Assembly: GCA_964017045.1 (NCBI GenBank)
Contig: OZ024797.1
Span: 12,307,062 to 12,371,061 of the forward strand
DNA: 64,000 nt
Origin: Omphiscola glabra
Taxonomy: Eukaryota > Mollusca > Gastropoda > Lymnaeidae
Direction: 5' to 3'
Under the pieces are notes generated by a model that saw only the letters and a list, made by a program, of their open reading frames with translations, did not search any database and was not told where the DNA came from. This document shows, piece after piece, positions 1-11,900 of the stretch; positions within the stretch are counted from its first letter, which is position 1, and the number at the start of each line of letters is the position of its first letter. Position numbers and translations under genes: made by a program.

Positions 1-1424
1 GGGGAAAAAATATTGAGTGGTAGTTGTAGCCTTGTAGTTCTTTATACTGTCTGTAACAACTGTTGTAAAATAGTAAAGTAAAATTCACAAAACTAGTCTA
101 ATTCTAATAGTCTAATCTAGGTTAGTATTAGTAAGTTATTTTTTTTCTCAACTCCAAGTCAAGACTCAAACAATTTATTTAAAAAGACTAAGACAAAAAA
201 CTTAAATGTCAAATTTTCATATCTGATGGGATATAAATAAAATACATAAGTTGTATAGTATACAGTATACATATATGCGGACTACACTTTTAGTTAAGTA
301 TACAAATTATCAAATACATCAGTATACAGATATTTGAGATATGGCCATGAGTCGTAGTGATATGTATCCATATTCGATATTATTGTCAAATTAATTGTAT
401 TTCAATTTCCTAATCTTGCCTTCCTAAACTAATGACCTAATTTTTTGTTTTGTTGACCGTGCATTTTTTAAAATTTGTCTGGTATTACTAACGTGCTGAC
501 TAGCATTATACTATTAGCATACATTAAATTGTTAAATAAAAATTTAATTTGCAGTAGTTCATATTATATAATATTATAAGTTATTATAAGCCTGCGACTG
601 AGATTCCCCACCCCACCTTCCCCCATTTTTTCCCCACACACACACGCACAGTTCACACACATTTTTTTTTTGAGATCTGATTCTGATGATAAGATAGTTT
701 GAGTGGTCCAAATTCTATCATTACACAAATTACACTTAACTGAACTACATTGTAGGGTACAGTATACATACAATTTCACTAAGTCTAACAAAAAGAAAAA
801 TATGTCCACGTTTAATGTTTTCACATGAATATGTTACATGTAAGACGTACTAGGGTAGGGTAATGTTAGCGCAAGTTCAAAATAGGTAGCAGGTAGGCAT
901 GATTGAGCTGATACTGCCTTACCCTTGACTCTTAGTTTAGCGATTTTCAACCTTTGACCTTTTAAAAACTTACCACATACTAAATAACATTAAGTAGGCT
1001 ACTATTATTATTATACTTTAACTATATTTATTAATACAAATTTGACAATTATTTAAAAAATCAAGAAAATAAGCCTACTTAGTAGAATTACATTGACCAA
1101 TGACAATAGTGACAAGAGAGTAATTATAGTATTAATATTAATAGGCAAAGAAAAAGATTTTAATGGCAATCACAATCTGAATCTCATTCTGTAGGAAAGA
1201 AAATGAAAAGTATTCCCCAAGTACAATAAATAATTTAACTTGGAGCTACTTAATCGTTGAAACTAACGTTTAATTTAAGTCTCATTCATTTAATGATTAA
1301 TGTCTAAATTTGCTAACAAAGTCGATGGCAGATTCTTAACTGCCCAAGAGTCATTGGATTTTATGGATCGTGCTATTTATGCACTTTTTACAAATTCCAG
1401 AATAAACAGAAATAAATTTTCCTG
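1..1424. other. AT-rich 5' flank of the dioxygenase gene
   Basis: No coding exon, RNA gene or transposon could be supported here. The stretch is AT-rich with scattered homopolymers. It probably contains the promoter and 5' UTR of the plus-strand dioxygenase whose ATG is at 1425, but no TATA or initiator signal stands out. A short ATG-led ORF at 1300 does not resemble the family and runs into a stop before any usable donor, so it was not used as the start. Confidence 0.5.
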
Positions 1425-4400
1425 ATGGCGGGGCGACTTTCTGTATATCAAGTTGCTAAAATTTTAAGACTGAATGTTTTACCAGGTTCATGCACTCAAA
1501 CTCAAAGGGGAAAAAAAGGTGATCATCAATGTTTTTAACATTATGTATCATCAGTATCAGTATCAGTACAAATAATCAATGTTTATCAATGTTATATAAA
1601 TGAAATGTTTGCTCTGTTAATTTTTTGCTTGGCTTAGTAAATAAAATAACATTGCAAAATAGCTCTGTAGTTGTAGGTTAGTTAAGAGGTTGTTTGTTTT
1701 TTTTTAAATCATAAAAATACAACATTCATTTATAAGCCCTAAAACTAAAATCTTTTCTAACAGCTACATCATTTTTTAAAAGCCAGAAAGCTGCAACTGT
1801 CGGCATATACAGTGTATCATGGCCTTCAAGTGCAATAGCTGGGCTTCATCAGGCTTATTCTACTGTGGCTGAAAAGGTAAGAAAAATATTACAAAGATTT
1901 TTTAATTTATCAACGTATTGTTGGCTGTAATAGAAAACTATATTGTAATTTAAATCAAATTTTATGAAACATTTTATTATTTAAAATTACTTGACACATG
2001 CATTTTATCAAATGTAAATGTTATTTCTTTTCAGCCTAAATTGAAGGAAAACGTTACTTCAGCATGTCTTCATAATAGTGGTAAAACTTGCTTTGTGGTC
2101 TGGGAGGATGGATTTCATACAGAGTAAATTTACTAATGACATTTTCAAAACTATTTGCTATTTGCACAATTATTGCAATGCATAAAAATACACTTTCCAA
2201 TTGGGGAGGTGGGGGGGGGAGGAGAAATACCTACTCTTGTACTTGTAAACATGAGCAAGCAAAATGTTTTAGTATGCTTATACTGGATACCATTTAGACC
2301 ACTCTTTTATTGTCTATCAAATGATTTTATTATAAATAATAACCACTTCTTTGCAATTATGGCAATATTTCAATTTGTAATTGATTTTATTTTCCTTATA
2401 TGCTAGGTTTCATAGTGTTTGGTTGAGACAAAATTGTCATTGTGAGATTTGTAGACATGAAAATGGACAGAAGGTTTTGAACCCAGCCAACATTCCCACA
2501 AGTAGTTTAATGCAGAATTTATTTCTTGAAGGTGAAAACTTTTTTACAAGTTTTTAAGCAGGAATGAAAAATAATTCCTACATTCTTTACATAAATTATA
2601 CTAAATATTTTAAACATAATTGTATCTTAAATTATGGGTTTTTCAAGCTGGTGATGCTTTAAGTTTTTAAAAAAGGTTACTTTTTGTAAATTAAATTGTT
2701 GAAAATATTGTTTTTCTGCTACATCAGGAACTAAACTTAAAGTGATATGGTCTGGAGCTTGTGGTAATCATGAAGGCTACATACCATTGAGCTTCTTAAG
2801 AGAACACAACTACAGTCAGGACTCTATACTAGCAAGAAGAAAAGCTGTCAAATGTGAAAAAACATGTTCAGTAAAGACCATATTACTTTCATAATCCTCA
2901 TCTGATAAAATATTAGTTTGTAAATGTGATGCTGCAGAACTATAAGCTTATGGAATTTTTTAACATAAATTTAAAAGAGGCAAGGCAAAACATGCAATCT
3001 TCTGTTACATAACTTTATCTAAACATGTAAATTAAAACATAAGCTGATAGTTTTTTCAGTTACTTTAAAACTTTAAATGAATTTAATTGTTAAGAATATT
3101 TTAGTAACTTATTAAGTTTAGTAAATTTATTATCACATGCATCTATTCATATTTTTGATTATGTCATCAGTTTTATAAATCTTCTATTCAAAGGTTGGTG
3201 TGTTACAATGCATCATTTTGTGTATTATAAAATATATTTATTAAAATGATTACAGTTGATATATTAATTGCTTATAATAGTTTGTTGCAAGGTAATGGAA
3301 TGGATTAAACTTTACTTCTTTAAAAACTAGTACTTTTTTTTTCGGTTTTGTTTTTCTCAAAGAAAATTCCAACCATTACTTTTGAAGAAATAAAGCAGTC
3401 TAAAGATGGACTTTTAAAGTAAGTTTTCTTTCTTCACATTTCTTTTAAGTAAATTTCTTTATTTTAAATTTTATTACATAGCAATGTTGATGTAATTGGA
3501 GGGCAGGCATATTTTAAGGTTCTAATCATTATAATTAATGCAGATGGCTTAATCAAATCAATGAAGATGGACTCAGCATTGTAAATGGTGTGCCAACTGA
3601 AGAATCCATGGTGCAAGAGGTAAAAGACATTTTTTTTTAATGATATTACTTTCTTAACTTAACTCAGTTATTGGTCAAAATAATTAAATGCCCATACATA
3701 CATGCCAACCTATATTATTATGGTTTACCCATATTTTTTTTTACAGTTTTTGTACATTTGCAAAGTTGTAAGACCATGTAGGCTTTGTACAGTTTTTCAA
3801 TAGATGTAGAACAGAAATATTTTTGCACAAGACACACATTAAAAACTGTTGGTGGAATAAATTCAACTTTGGAAACAAGAAGCTTAAATCCTATTTGTCC
3901 GTTCCAAATGACCAAGTTGAGGATCGAAGACCATGTAAATTTAGAAACAGCATTGTTTTATTGATGTCATTTGTTAATACTAAGACAGCACAGTACATTA
4001 GTAATAGTAATTACTTTGAGTAGTAAACCATAATTACAAATTCGTGTGTGTAATTCTTAACAAGAACTGCAGTGTTAGTAAGTATTCTTTTAATTTATAT
4101 TGATTAATTCAATATATTTAATATTGCTATCCATCAATGACTCTCATGTGGAGGGTCTTACCTCCCATCGGGCGTTGTCCCCATTTGGCAGAATGGGGAA
4201 CGCCAACCAGATAAGGTGGTTACTGGGGAAATAAAAGCCAGGAACTGCTACCTTGCAGTAAAGGCAGCTACCCTGAGAGCGGTAAGTGGCATCCACCCAG
4301 ACGGTTGCTGTGATGTAAAAAATCTTGAGGTAAATGAAGCTGAGGCAATATATATGGTAATATCATGAAAGACACATACTGTGACAACATCAAAACAGGC

Positions 4401-7400
4401 AACCCCAAATTTGAGAGTGGCTACTTTCAAATATCTAGAGGCTATTGTAAACGAACACAATGAAATGGTGACAGTGGTAAAAGAAGGGATAACAATATTA
4501 ACAGCAGGCAACTGTTCTTATTTCAGCGTACAAAAGTTACTGGGAAGAAAAACCCTCTCAAGGCGAACCAAAAAACAACATATACACCAGTATCATTAGA
4601 ACAGTTGTACTTTACACAAGTGAGACTTGGTCCCTTAGCAAAGAAAGCAGAGAACCTGCTCAATACATGAGAGAGAAAAATCCTCAGGAAAATATACAGT
4701 CAGGTGACAGATGATGATGGATGGAGAATTCATCCAAATCAAGAGATATATCAATTGTTTGAAGATCCATCCATTGTGGAAACAATTAAAAAGAGCAGAC
4801 TGTTCTGGATAGGACACCTTGAGAGGATGCCAGATTGTAGAGCATGAAAAGTGATAGACAGGCAAAAACATAAGGGCAGAAGTCTCACTGGTTAACTCAG
4901 ACTGAGATGGATGAATGATGTAGAGGAGGATTTACATCAAATGGGGCTCTGAAGATGGAGGCAGAAAGCGATGCTTGGATCCAAATGGAAGGATGTGGTG
5001 GAGCAGGCCAGGCGCCACTGATGATAATATCAATCAATGACTAGCATTAGTCATTATTCCAAATAAAATAGTTTATAAGTTGATGGTAAACTCAGCAACT
5101 TTGTCAAGACAGACAAACTTTATATCACTTCGGTAATTTAAATACAAGAGAAGGCATCTGTATTAGTATTACTGCATGTAACATAAGTAACCGAATAATT
5201 TTGTCTAATTACATCTATATTATTTATCAAATTCATCAACTGTCAATTTTAATAAAATTGCTATTGACGAGTATTAAAAAACTCAAAATTTGACAAAAAC
5301 TAGATTTATAACAAGCTATTTCATTTAATAGAGATGTATCAATTTATTAATAATGTAAACATGCTTATTTAAAAATTTGCGCACAGCGAAGGGAGGGACT
5401 ATTCATTTTTTATTCATGCATTCAAAACATTGATAAAAATGATGAAAAGCTATACATTTTTTAGATGTTTCATTTTTTTCCTGTACAGTTTTTCCTGCTG
5501 TTGTACAGTCTTTTGTGACCTTTTGTAGTTTTTTATCCCACAGGTTGGCATGTATGGCCAATATATGTAGCATTACATACAATAAATAAGCATTTTTAAG
5601 CACCACCCACACCCTGTTCTTTTTTTCCCATTATTTAAATTTAAGAGTCTTTTTTGCAAGTACAAAATTACAAGTTACATGTTTAATTATTTTGTTTAAC
5701 TAATAGTTGAGAGTATTTTTTTTATTATTGCAAAATGACATTAAATTTTAAAAAATGACTTCACTAGCAAAAGTAAGAATCTTGTAATTATAGCTTTATA
5801 TTCCACAATAATGTTCAGGTTGCTGAGCTAATTGGACCAGTTGAAGTTACAATTTATGGAAATGTAAGTTATGTTCCCTGTTCTAAAGAATTTAAGAAAG
5901 TTCATTTCAATTTTAATTGTTAAATATCATTGATTTTATTTTATTAATTAAGAATTCTCATTCAGTTAAAAAATCTCTTAGGAGTTGATCTTTAAACATT
6001 TTAGAGAAAATCTTGAATCGGTTAAATGGGGCAATACATTTTTAAAATATGTCTACCACTTGCAATTAAAATGGAAGGCATGATAAAGTATTCTCAAATG
6101 CAAAAACCAGCCAACATAATTTTTAAAACCTCGCTTCCATAATGACAATATTGACTTTAAGAGTTATTTTTTAATTTTATAACACACATGGTTATATTCT
6201 GACAGATTGGGGAACAAATGAGTTTCTACTTCTTTAATTCCTTACTTTGAAGGAAAGAACTCCCCATGATCGAGTGGATCTTAAGTTACTGTATTGGGTG
6301 GGATTTATCCCATAAATTTCTTTTACATTTTACAAGTCGATTTTGCTATATATAATTTTTCAAGCAATGGTAGTTTTGTTTGAGCGATATTACTCATCTA
6401 GTCGATAAGTCTATTTAATCTGTCTTGGGTGAGATACAATGAATGCCCACACCAGCAGTATGATGGGGATAGAATATTATATAGTTGTTTGTTAAAGAAT
6501 CTAAATCTCCCATTCATTAAAGATAAAAACTCATGTTCATTCCTCTCAGACATTTGATGTATTGGTGACCCCAGACCCAATCAATGTGGCATATTCTAGT
6601 GTCGGGCTTGACTTACACATGGACTTGGCTTACTATGAATCTCCACCTGGTCTACAATTACTACATTGTCTTAAGTAACTTTTCATACAAATATTATAGA
6701 ATCAAATAGATAAACTACAGTTCAGTTTTATAATTAAATCATTATTTTATTTATTCTTTCCTTGAATTTGATTTTTTCAAGTACTGTGAGAACTTAACAA
6801 ACCTGGCTCCCAAGAATGATATTTTACACAAATTAGTCACTTATATCAAACATGGTCACAAATTTGAGACACCCCATCCCTCACCATCTGGACATGTGAC
6901 ATCATTTATGGATAGTTCTAAATCTTCACGGATTTTAGATTTTGTGTCGTATCATAAATTGATTCATTTTATTTTGGGTCTTGTCATAAAATGAATAGAT
7001 AACATTTTTATTAATTTATGTACACCAAAAATGTAATAATACTAAAGTTTTAAATTAAAACTATTTTGCTCACAGATTTGATACTTGTGTGGAAGGAGGA
7101 GAAAGCACATTTTTGGATGCTTTTGCTTTGGTGGATCAATTTAGAATAAATTATCCAGATCTTTTTAAAACTTTGACGGAAATACCAGCAACATTCCAAA
7201 AAGTCCATTATAAACGGTCAGCTTGAATACAAATTTTTTTTTTACACAGTTAACAGAATATTAGATAATCTATAATATTTAGGGAGGATTTTGTAAAACG
7301 AGAAACAATAATGTTATTAAAAAGAAACTATTTTCCATTTTTTTTAGACTTTTGTAATGCATGTAGGTTAATGTAGGCATTTTTTTTTATTATCAATAAC

Positions 7401-8937
7401 CCCAGTGATAACCCAGTCCACATTGTGAATCAGAAGCCGCATATAAGGCTTAACCATTTGGGAGAGGTAATATTTTACCAATTTTCTTTTTTTCATAACA
7501 TTTCTAAATAAATACCATGTTAGTAAAAAAAAATTGTTTATCATTAAATATTCTTTTACAAGACAATTTGAAAAGCTAAACTCTTGTTTACATGGTTAAA
7601 TAATTTTTTTTAAATATACCCAGAGCAAGTTATGAAAGAATATTTCATACTGAGTGTAAAAATCTTTTTCAGGTTGTTGCTATTTACTGGGCACCACCAT
7701 TTGAAGGACCTCTATCTGTTGATGAGGTAAAAAATATTAACTCAATCTATTGCACAATATCAGAATTGGGGGCATGCCAAACAATCACAATAAATTCAAG
7801 TTAAAGATGAGAATTTAAAAAAATAATTTTTTTTAGTCAAGATCTTCATTAAATTTTGTGTGTCTTTTACAGAATGACGTAATGCGTTACTACTTGGCTT
7901 ATGAGATGTTTGCAAAAATGATAAGAGACTCACCTAATCTAGTAAATATTATATTTGTTATTATAAAACAGTTGTTACAAATTTCATGTTATTCCATAAA
8001 ATAAAACATAGAATTTAAATAGAGGTTTTACTGTTGCATTTTATTAATTTATACTACCACAAAAAAGGTTGATCAAACTTCTTAAAATCACAGTTGTTAA
8101 ATCGCAATTGTGCTAGATACTGTGAGGTGACGCTTTATGCTATTAAAAGTTATTTTAAAAGTGTGCTACATGTTTCATCCATCTGAATGTTGCAACTTAA
8201 TATATTACATCCCCGTGATAATTCTGTCCTATCCAGTTACAACACAGGTTGCAGCCAGGAGAGCTTGTAGTTTTCAACAACCAGAGAATGCTTCATGGTC
8301 GCCAAGGGTTTCAAATCAATGGAGGCTCCAGGCATCTCAAGGTAAATTCAAATTTATTTATTCTTTGGTTGATTTTATCATTCAAAGATCTTTGTGTTTT
8401 AAACATGTTTCCATTCTTCCTTGAAGTTCATTGTTCAGATTTTGGTACCTCTCTTGTTACTTAACTTCTTTGTGCATGTATTCTTAATTTCAATTATGTA
8501 CACTGAGGCATCATCTGATCCTGCTTCTAAACGAATTTTACACTTTGCAGCAATAAACTTAAGCACTAAATTAAATAGACTAGTAAATGTGTGGTCTTTT
8601 TATCATAGAAAAAAGAAGAATGTATGTTACTGTGTACTTGGTGAAGTTTATGTACATGTCATAAACTCTGGAATTTGGGTGCTGCACTAAACTAGTTGAA
8701 AACATCTTTTTAGGCTGAATATATTGTTCTCTCCTGAGTTATGAGTTGTCTCATTATACTTTTCCCTCCCTTTTTATAATTGAAGGTAAAAACATGCCCA
8801 AGTTGTATCAAATTTTGATTTACTTTAAGGGTTGCTATATTAACATAGACATCTTCAAAAGCAAGACACAAGTTTTCAACAACCTATTCGGAGACGGGCG
8901 CCTGGCTAAAAGGGTTGGAAACCAGTGTTGGTTTTGA
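1425..8937 (+). CDS. BBOX1: gamma-butyrobetaine/trimethyllysine dioxygenase, 15 exons
   Basis: Fe(II)/2-oxoglutarate dioxygenase of carnitine biosynthesis. Exons: 1425-1485, 1764-1876, 2035-2123, 2407-2531, 2728-2870, 3363-3418, 3544-3619, 5819-5863, 6550-6674, 7076-7216, 7406-7466, 7673-7726, 7873-7941, 8255-8341, 8830-8937. All phases agree and give 450 residues (human BBOX1 387, TMLHE 421). Seen: N-terminal zinc-type motif C98-x-C100-xx-C103 after VWLRQN, with H144 as likely fourth ligand; iron ligands H259-x-D261 (LHMDLAYYESPPG) and H400 in MLHGR; 2-oxoglutarate Arg R412 in SRHLKG. PPGLQLLHC resembles BBOX1 more than TMLHE. The first 60 residues are rich in K, R and S and almost free of acidic residues, as in a mitochondrial presequence. 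The start is chosen because exon 1 ends in the phase that exon 2 needs; its donor (CCAG|GTTCAT) is weak. A few residues usually found before the PG of exon 14 are absent, so the junction of exons 13 and 14 is uncertain. Confidence 0.87.
4133..5030 (+). mobile_element. LINE 3' ORF2 relic in dioxygenase intron 7
   Basis: Broken frames read like the C-terminal end of an APE-type non-LTR retrotransposon ORF2: FKYLEAIVNEHNEM near 4430, a SETWSL-like block near 4620, RIHPNQEIYQLFEDP near 4730, FWIGHLERMPD near 4805 and LRWMNDVEEDLHQMG near 4900. Several frameshifts and stops show it is dead. It lies in the 2.2 kb intron 3620-5818 in the same orientation as the gene. A second fragment of the same family lies at about 54630-54800. 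The first 120 bp, which include a strong hairpin at 4171-4204, may belong to another repeat. Confidence 0.75.
4171..4204. other. perfect-arm hairpin
   Basis: GGCGTT..CCCCATT pairs with AATGGGG-AACGCC around a six-base loop TGGCAG, with only a two-base bulge. It sits at the upstream edge of the LINE relic. It may be a transposon secondary structure; no RNA gene family was recognised. Confidence 0.5.
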
Positions 8938-11900
8938 CAGCGTGCATTTACTTGCAAATTATCATTTTTAAAAATGTACAACTAACAATCAAAATATTTA
9001 TTAAGCTAAATTTATTAAATTAATGTAAGCCTTAAGATTTTTGTGTCTAGAAATTTTCTTTGCTTTTTACATGATGGTCTCATGGGCATATACTTTTAAA
9101 CTAGATGTCCTAAGAAAATCGTAGCTTTTGTATAGCTTTTACTTAGAAAAAATATGTGATTATCAAATATATATTTGTTCCAATGTAATTTCAAAACTTC
9201 AAAAGCCTTATGAATTTTTTCAAAAAACTGTAAATTTATGACAAGATTTTCTGATCTTTTAATATTTATTCTTGAAACAAAAATTGTCAAAGATTTTTCA
9301 AAATCCACTTTTATATGTTGTTGAAAAACTTGACTTTTTTCCTTTCCCACTGCTTTGTAGTCACATATTTTCAGCAATAGTATGAGAGGTCTTATCAACT
9401 GACAAAAGTTTGAATGTTTAATGTAAAACCCAAATCTCAGAAATTTTATGTAGTGATTTAATGTTGAGAATACAATACAAAAAAAGTCAAGCAAAAATGA
9501 AAACAGTTATCTGGTTCATGATTTTATTCCTTATAGGCTGCATCATTATATTGTCATTTTGTGTGCCTGCTTAATTCATTAACTTCAAGTTCAAACAATT
9601 GCACTGTGAAAACACTAGAATTATTTACAAAGACAATATTACTGATGATATTTTTTCCATATAAGTCAATAATAAATAAAAAGCACAGGGAAAGCATTAT
9701 AGTATGATCATTTGAAATCCAACAGTGGTGTGCCTTACATAAGAAATAAAATGAATTCTGTTACTTCACGTGTATTGTATCATTCTTTGACATATTTTTC
9801 TTTTAAATGTTTTAAATATATCACTAAATATGAAATGAAAATATTTCAACCCATCTAAATTTAAGAAATCACCTATTATACATATTGGGAATAAATATAT
9901 ATTTTACAACAGTTAAAGATTGAGGCTACAGCTGTATATATCTGGAGGATAGTTACTGTACAATGTAGTATACAGATTATAGCATCACAATGCCCACCAA
10001 AGCATATTAGCCCCCTTCCTTCATTTTTCCACAGCAGATAACTCTTACAAAAAATCCAAATCAACCTGAATTGATGCAGCGGATTATAATATTCTGACAT
10101 TTAAAATAAGAATTGAACAGCTTAAACAATTTGTGGGAAAAAATTTAATCTTTCAGAATTTTATAGAGAAGAAAAGTAACTATAGGAGGGGAAACTGCTA
10201 AACTAACTGCATTATGGTGTTGTAACCCATGAACTCAGTCCCCACAAAATAAAACAAAAATACTGAAAACTAAAATATCACCAAAAACAGCTTTCACCAC
10301 ACTTATTGCACTTTATAATAACCCAAGCAATCTCATTCGTTCCATTTTTTAATATTAAAAAGCAATTAATTTAAAACATGTCAAATAATATGACTCAAGC
10401 AATTATAGTATTACTACGTCACCATCCACTTGATGCTATCAAGGAAAACATTATGTGTTTTCGATAGATAGACCACATTCAAAATAATAATTATATACAT
10501 TTAGCCAGCTAATGCACATTATAGCTATATGAAATATTAAAGTACACATTTTTTTAATGACAGAAATTAAATCCTACCCTACCCAAAATCGATCGTAAAA
10601 AAATTATCGGCAATTATTTAAGCACATCCTCTGTAATCTTGAAACATGATGCTGTCCAAAATACAGTAGGATGTGTACAGTCTGACAAAAAGAAAAATGT
10701 ATATATCATTGAGTGTGTATCATTCTTTGCAATCTAATGTATGTGTATAGTTTACTGTAAGAGCAGAAGCAGTCTTTAACACAAAAAAGGATAATCTGGC
10801 TATGAAGCAGTATAAAACAAGGCTGTTTTAGTTAACATTTCTGACAAAAGTAGCTGCAGTAATTTTAAAAAAATTATATTTAATGAGCATTTCTAATTTA
10901 GAAACTGAACTCATGAAACCAAAATGTGATGGATTAATGCATCTAAAAATAATAACCAATTTTTGTACTCCTGCTTTAAAAAAAAAAGTAAAATACAAAT
11001 TTGAGTGAGAAACTCAAGAGATGACATTTTTAAATTATTTGATATGCATGTCATTTTGATTATTTTCAAAACTTTCATGTGCTGACCACCAAGAGAACAT
11101 AATAAAAATAAAAAGGTAATTAAAAAAAATAAAATAATACAACTTCATGCAACTTTATGGATTATATAGATTGGCACAAGATAATAATTTATTGCAATGA
11201 AAACCTATGAACTGATAGGGATAAAACAGGCAAACCTATGATTTGAAGGGGAGAAAACAGGCAAACCTATGATTTGAAGTGGGAGAAAATAGGCAAACCT
11301 ATGGTTTGAAGGGGAGAAAACAGGCAAACCTATGATTTGAAGTGGGAGAAAATGGGCAAACCTATGATTTGAAGGGGAGAAAATGGGCAAACCTATGATT
11401 TGAAGGGGAGAAAATGGGCAAACCTATGATTTGAAGGAGAGAAAACAGGCACAAGTGCCACAAGTATTTTCATGAAACATTTCTGATCTTTGTATTAATC
11501 AAATTCAGAGCTATAAGAGAAAGACACACATTTCCTTAATATGTAAATAATGTGACAATTCACACTGTAATCTTAAATTTTTAATCTATTACCTGAACAT
11601 TACAGGTTTTAAACAAGTTACCCTTGCTTAAACAAATATTGTTTTCTTACATTATAGGTTTGACAAGGAAAACAATCAAATAGATTTCCACATGAAAACA
11701 ATAGATATGAAAAATGTTTTAAAAAATAGTTATTATTAGCTTGCATTTAGTTATTTTTTTAAACTGATATTTCCATGAAGGGCCAACAGCAGAACAGTTT
11801 AAAATTAAAACATGATGTTTTTCTTATTTGTGTAGTAGAAATTGTATAAAACATATCTCTACTTAGAAGACAAGTATTTCTGGAGTTCTCAAATCAAGAG

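Noticed and set aside
1300..1425. ATG at 1300 as the start of the dioxygenase
   Set aside because: It runs to a stop before a usable donor in the needed phase. The ATG at 1425 fits phase and gives a presequence-like leader.
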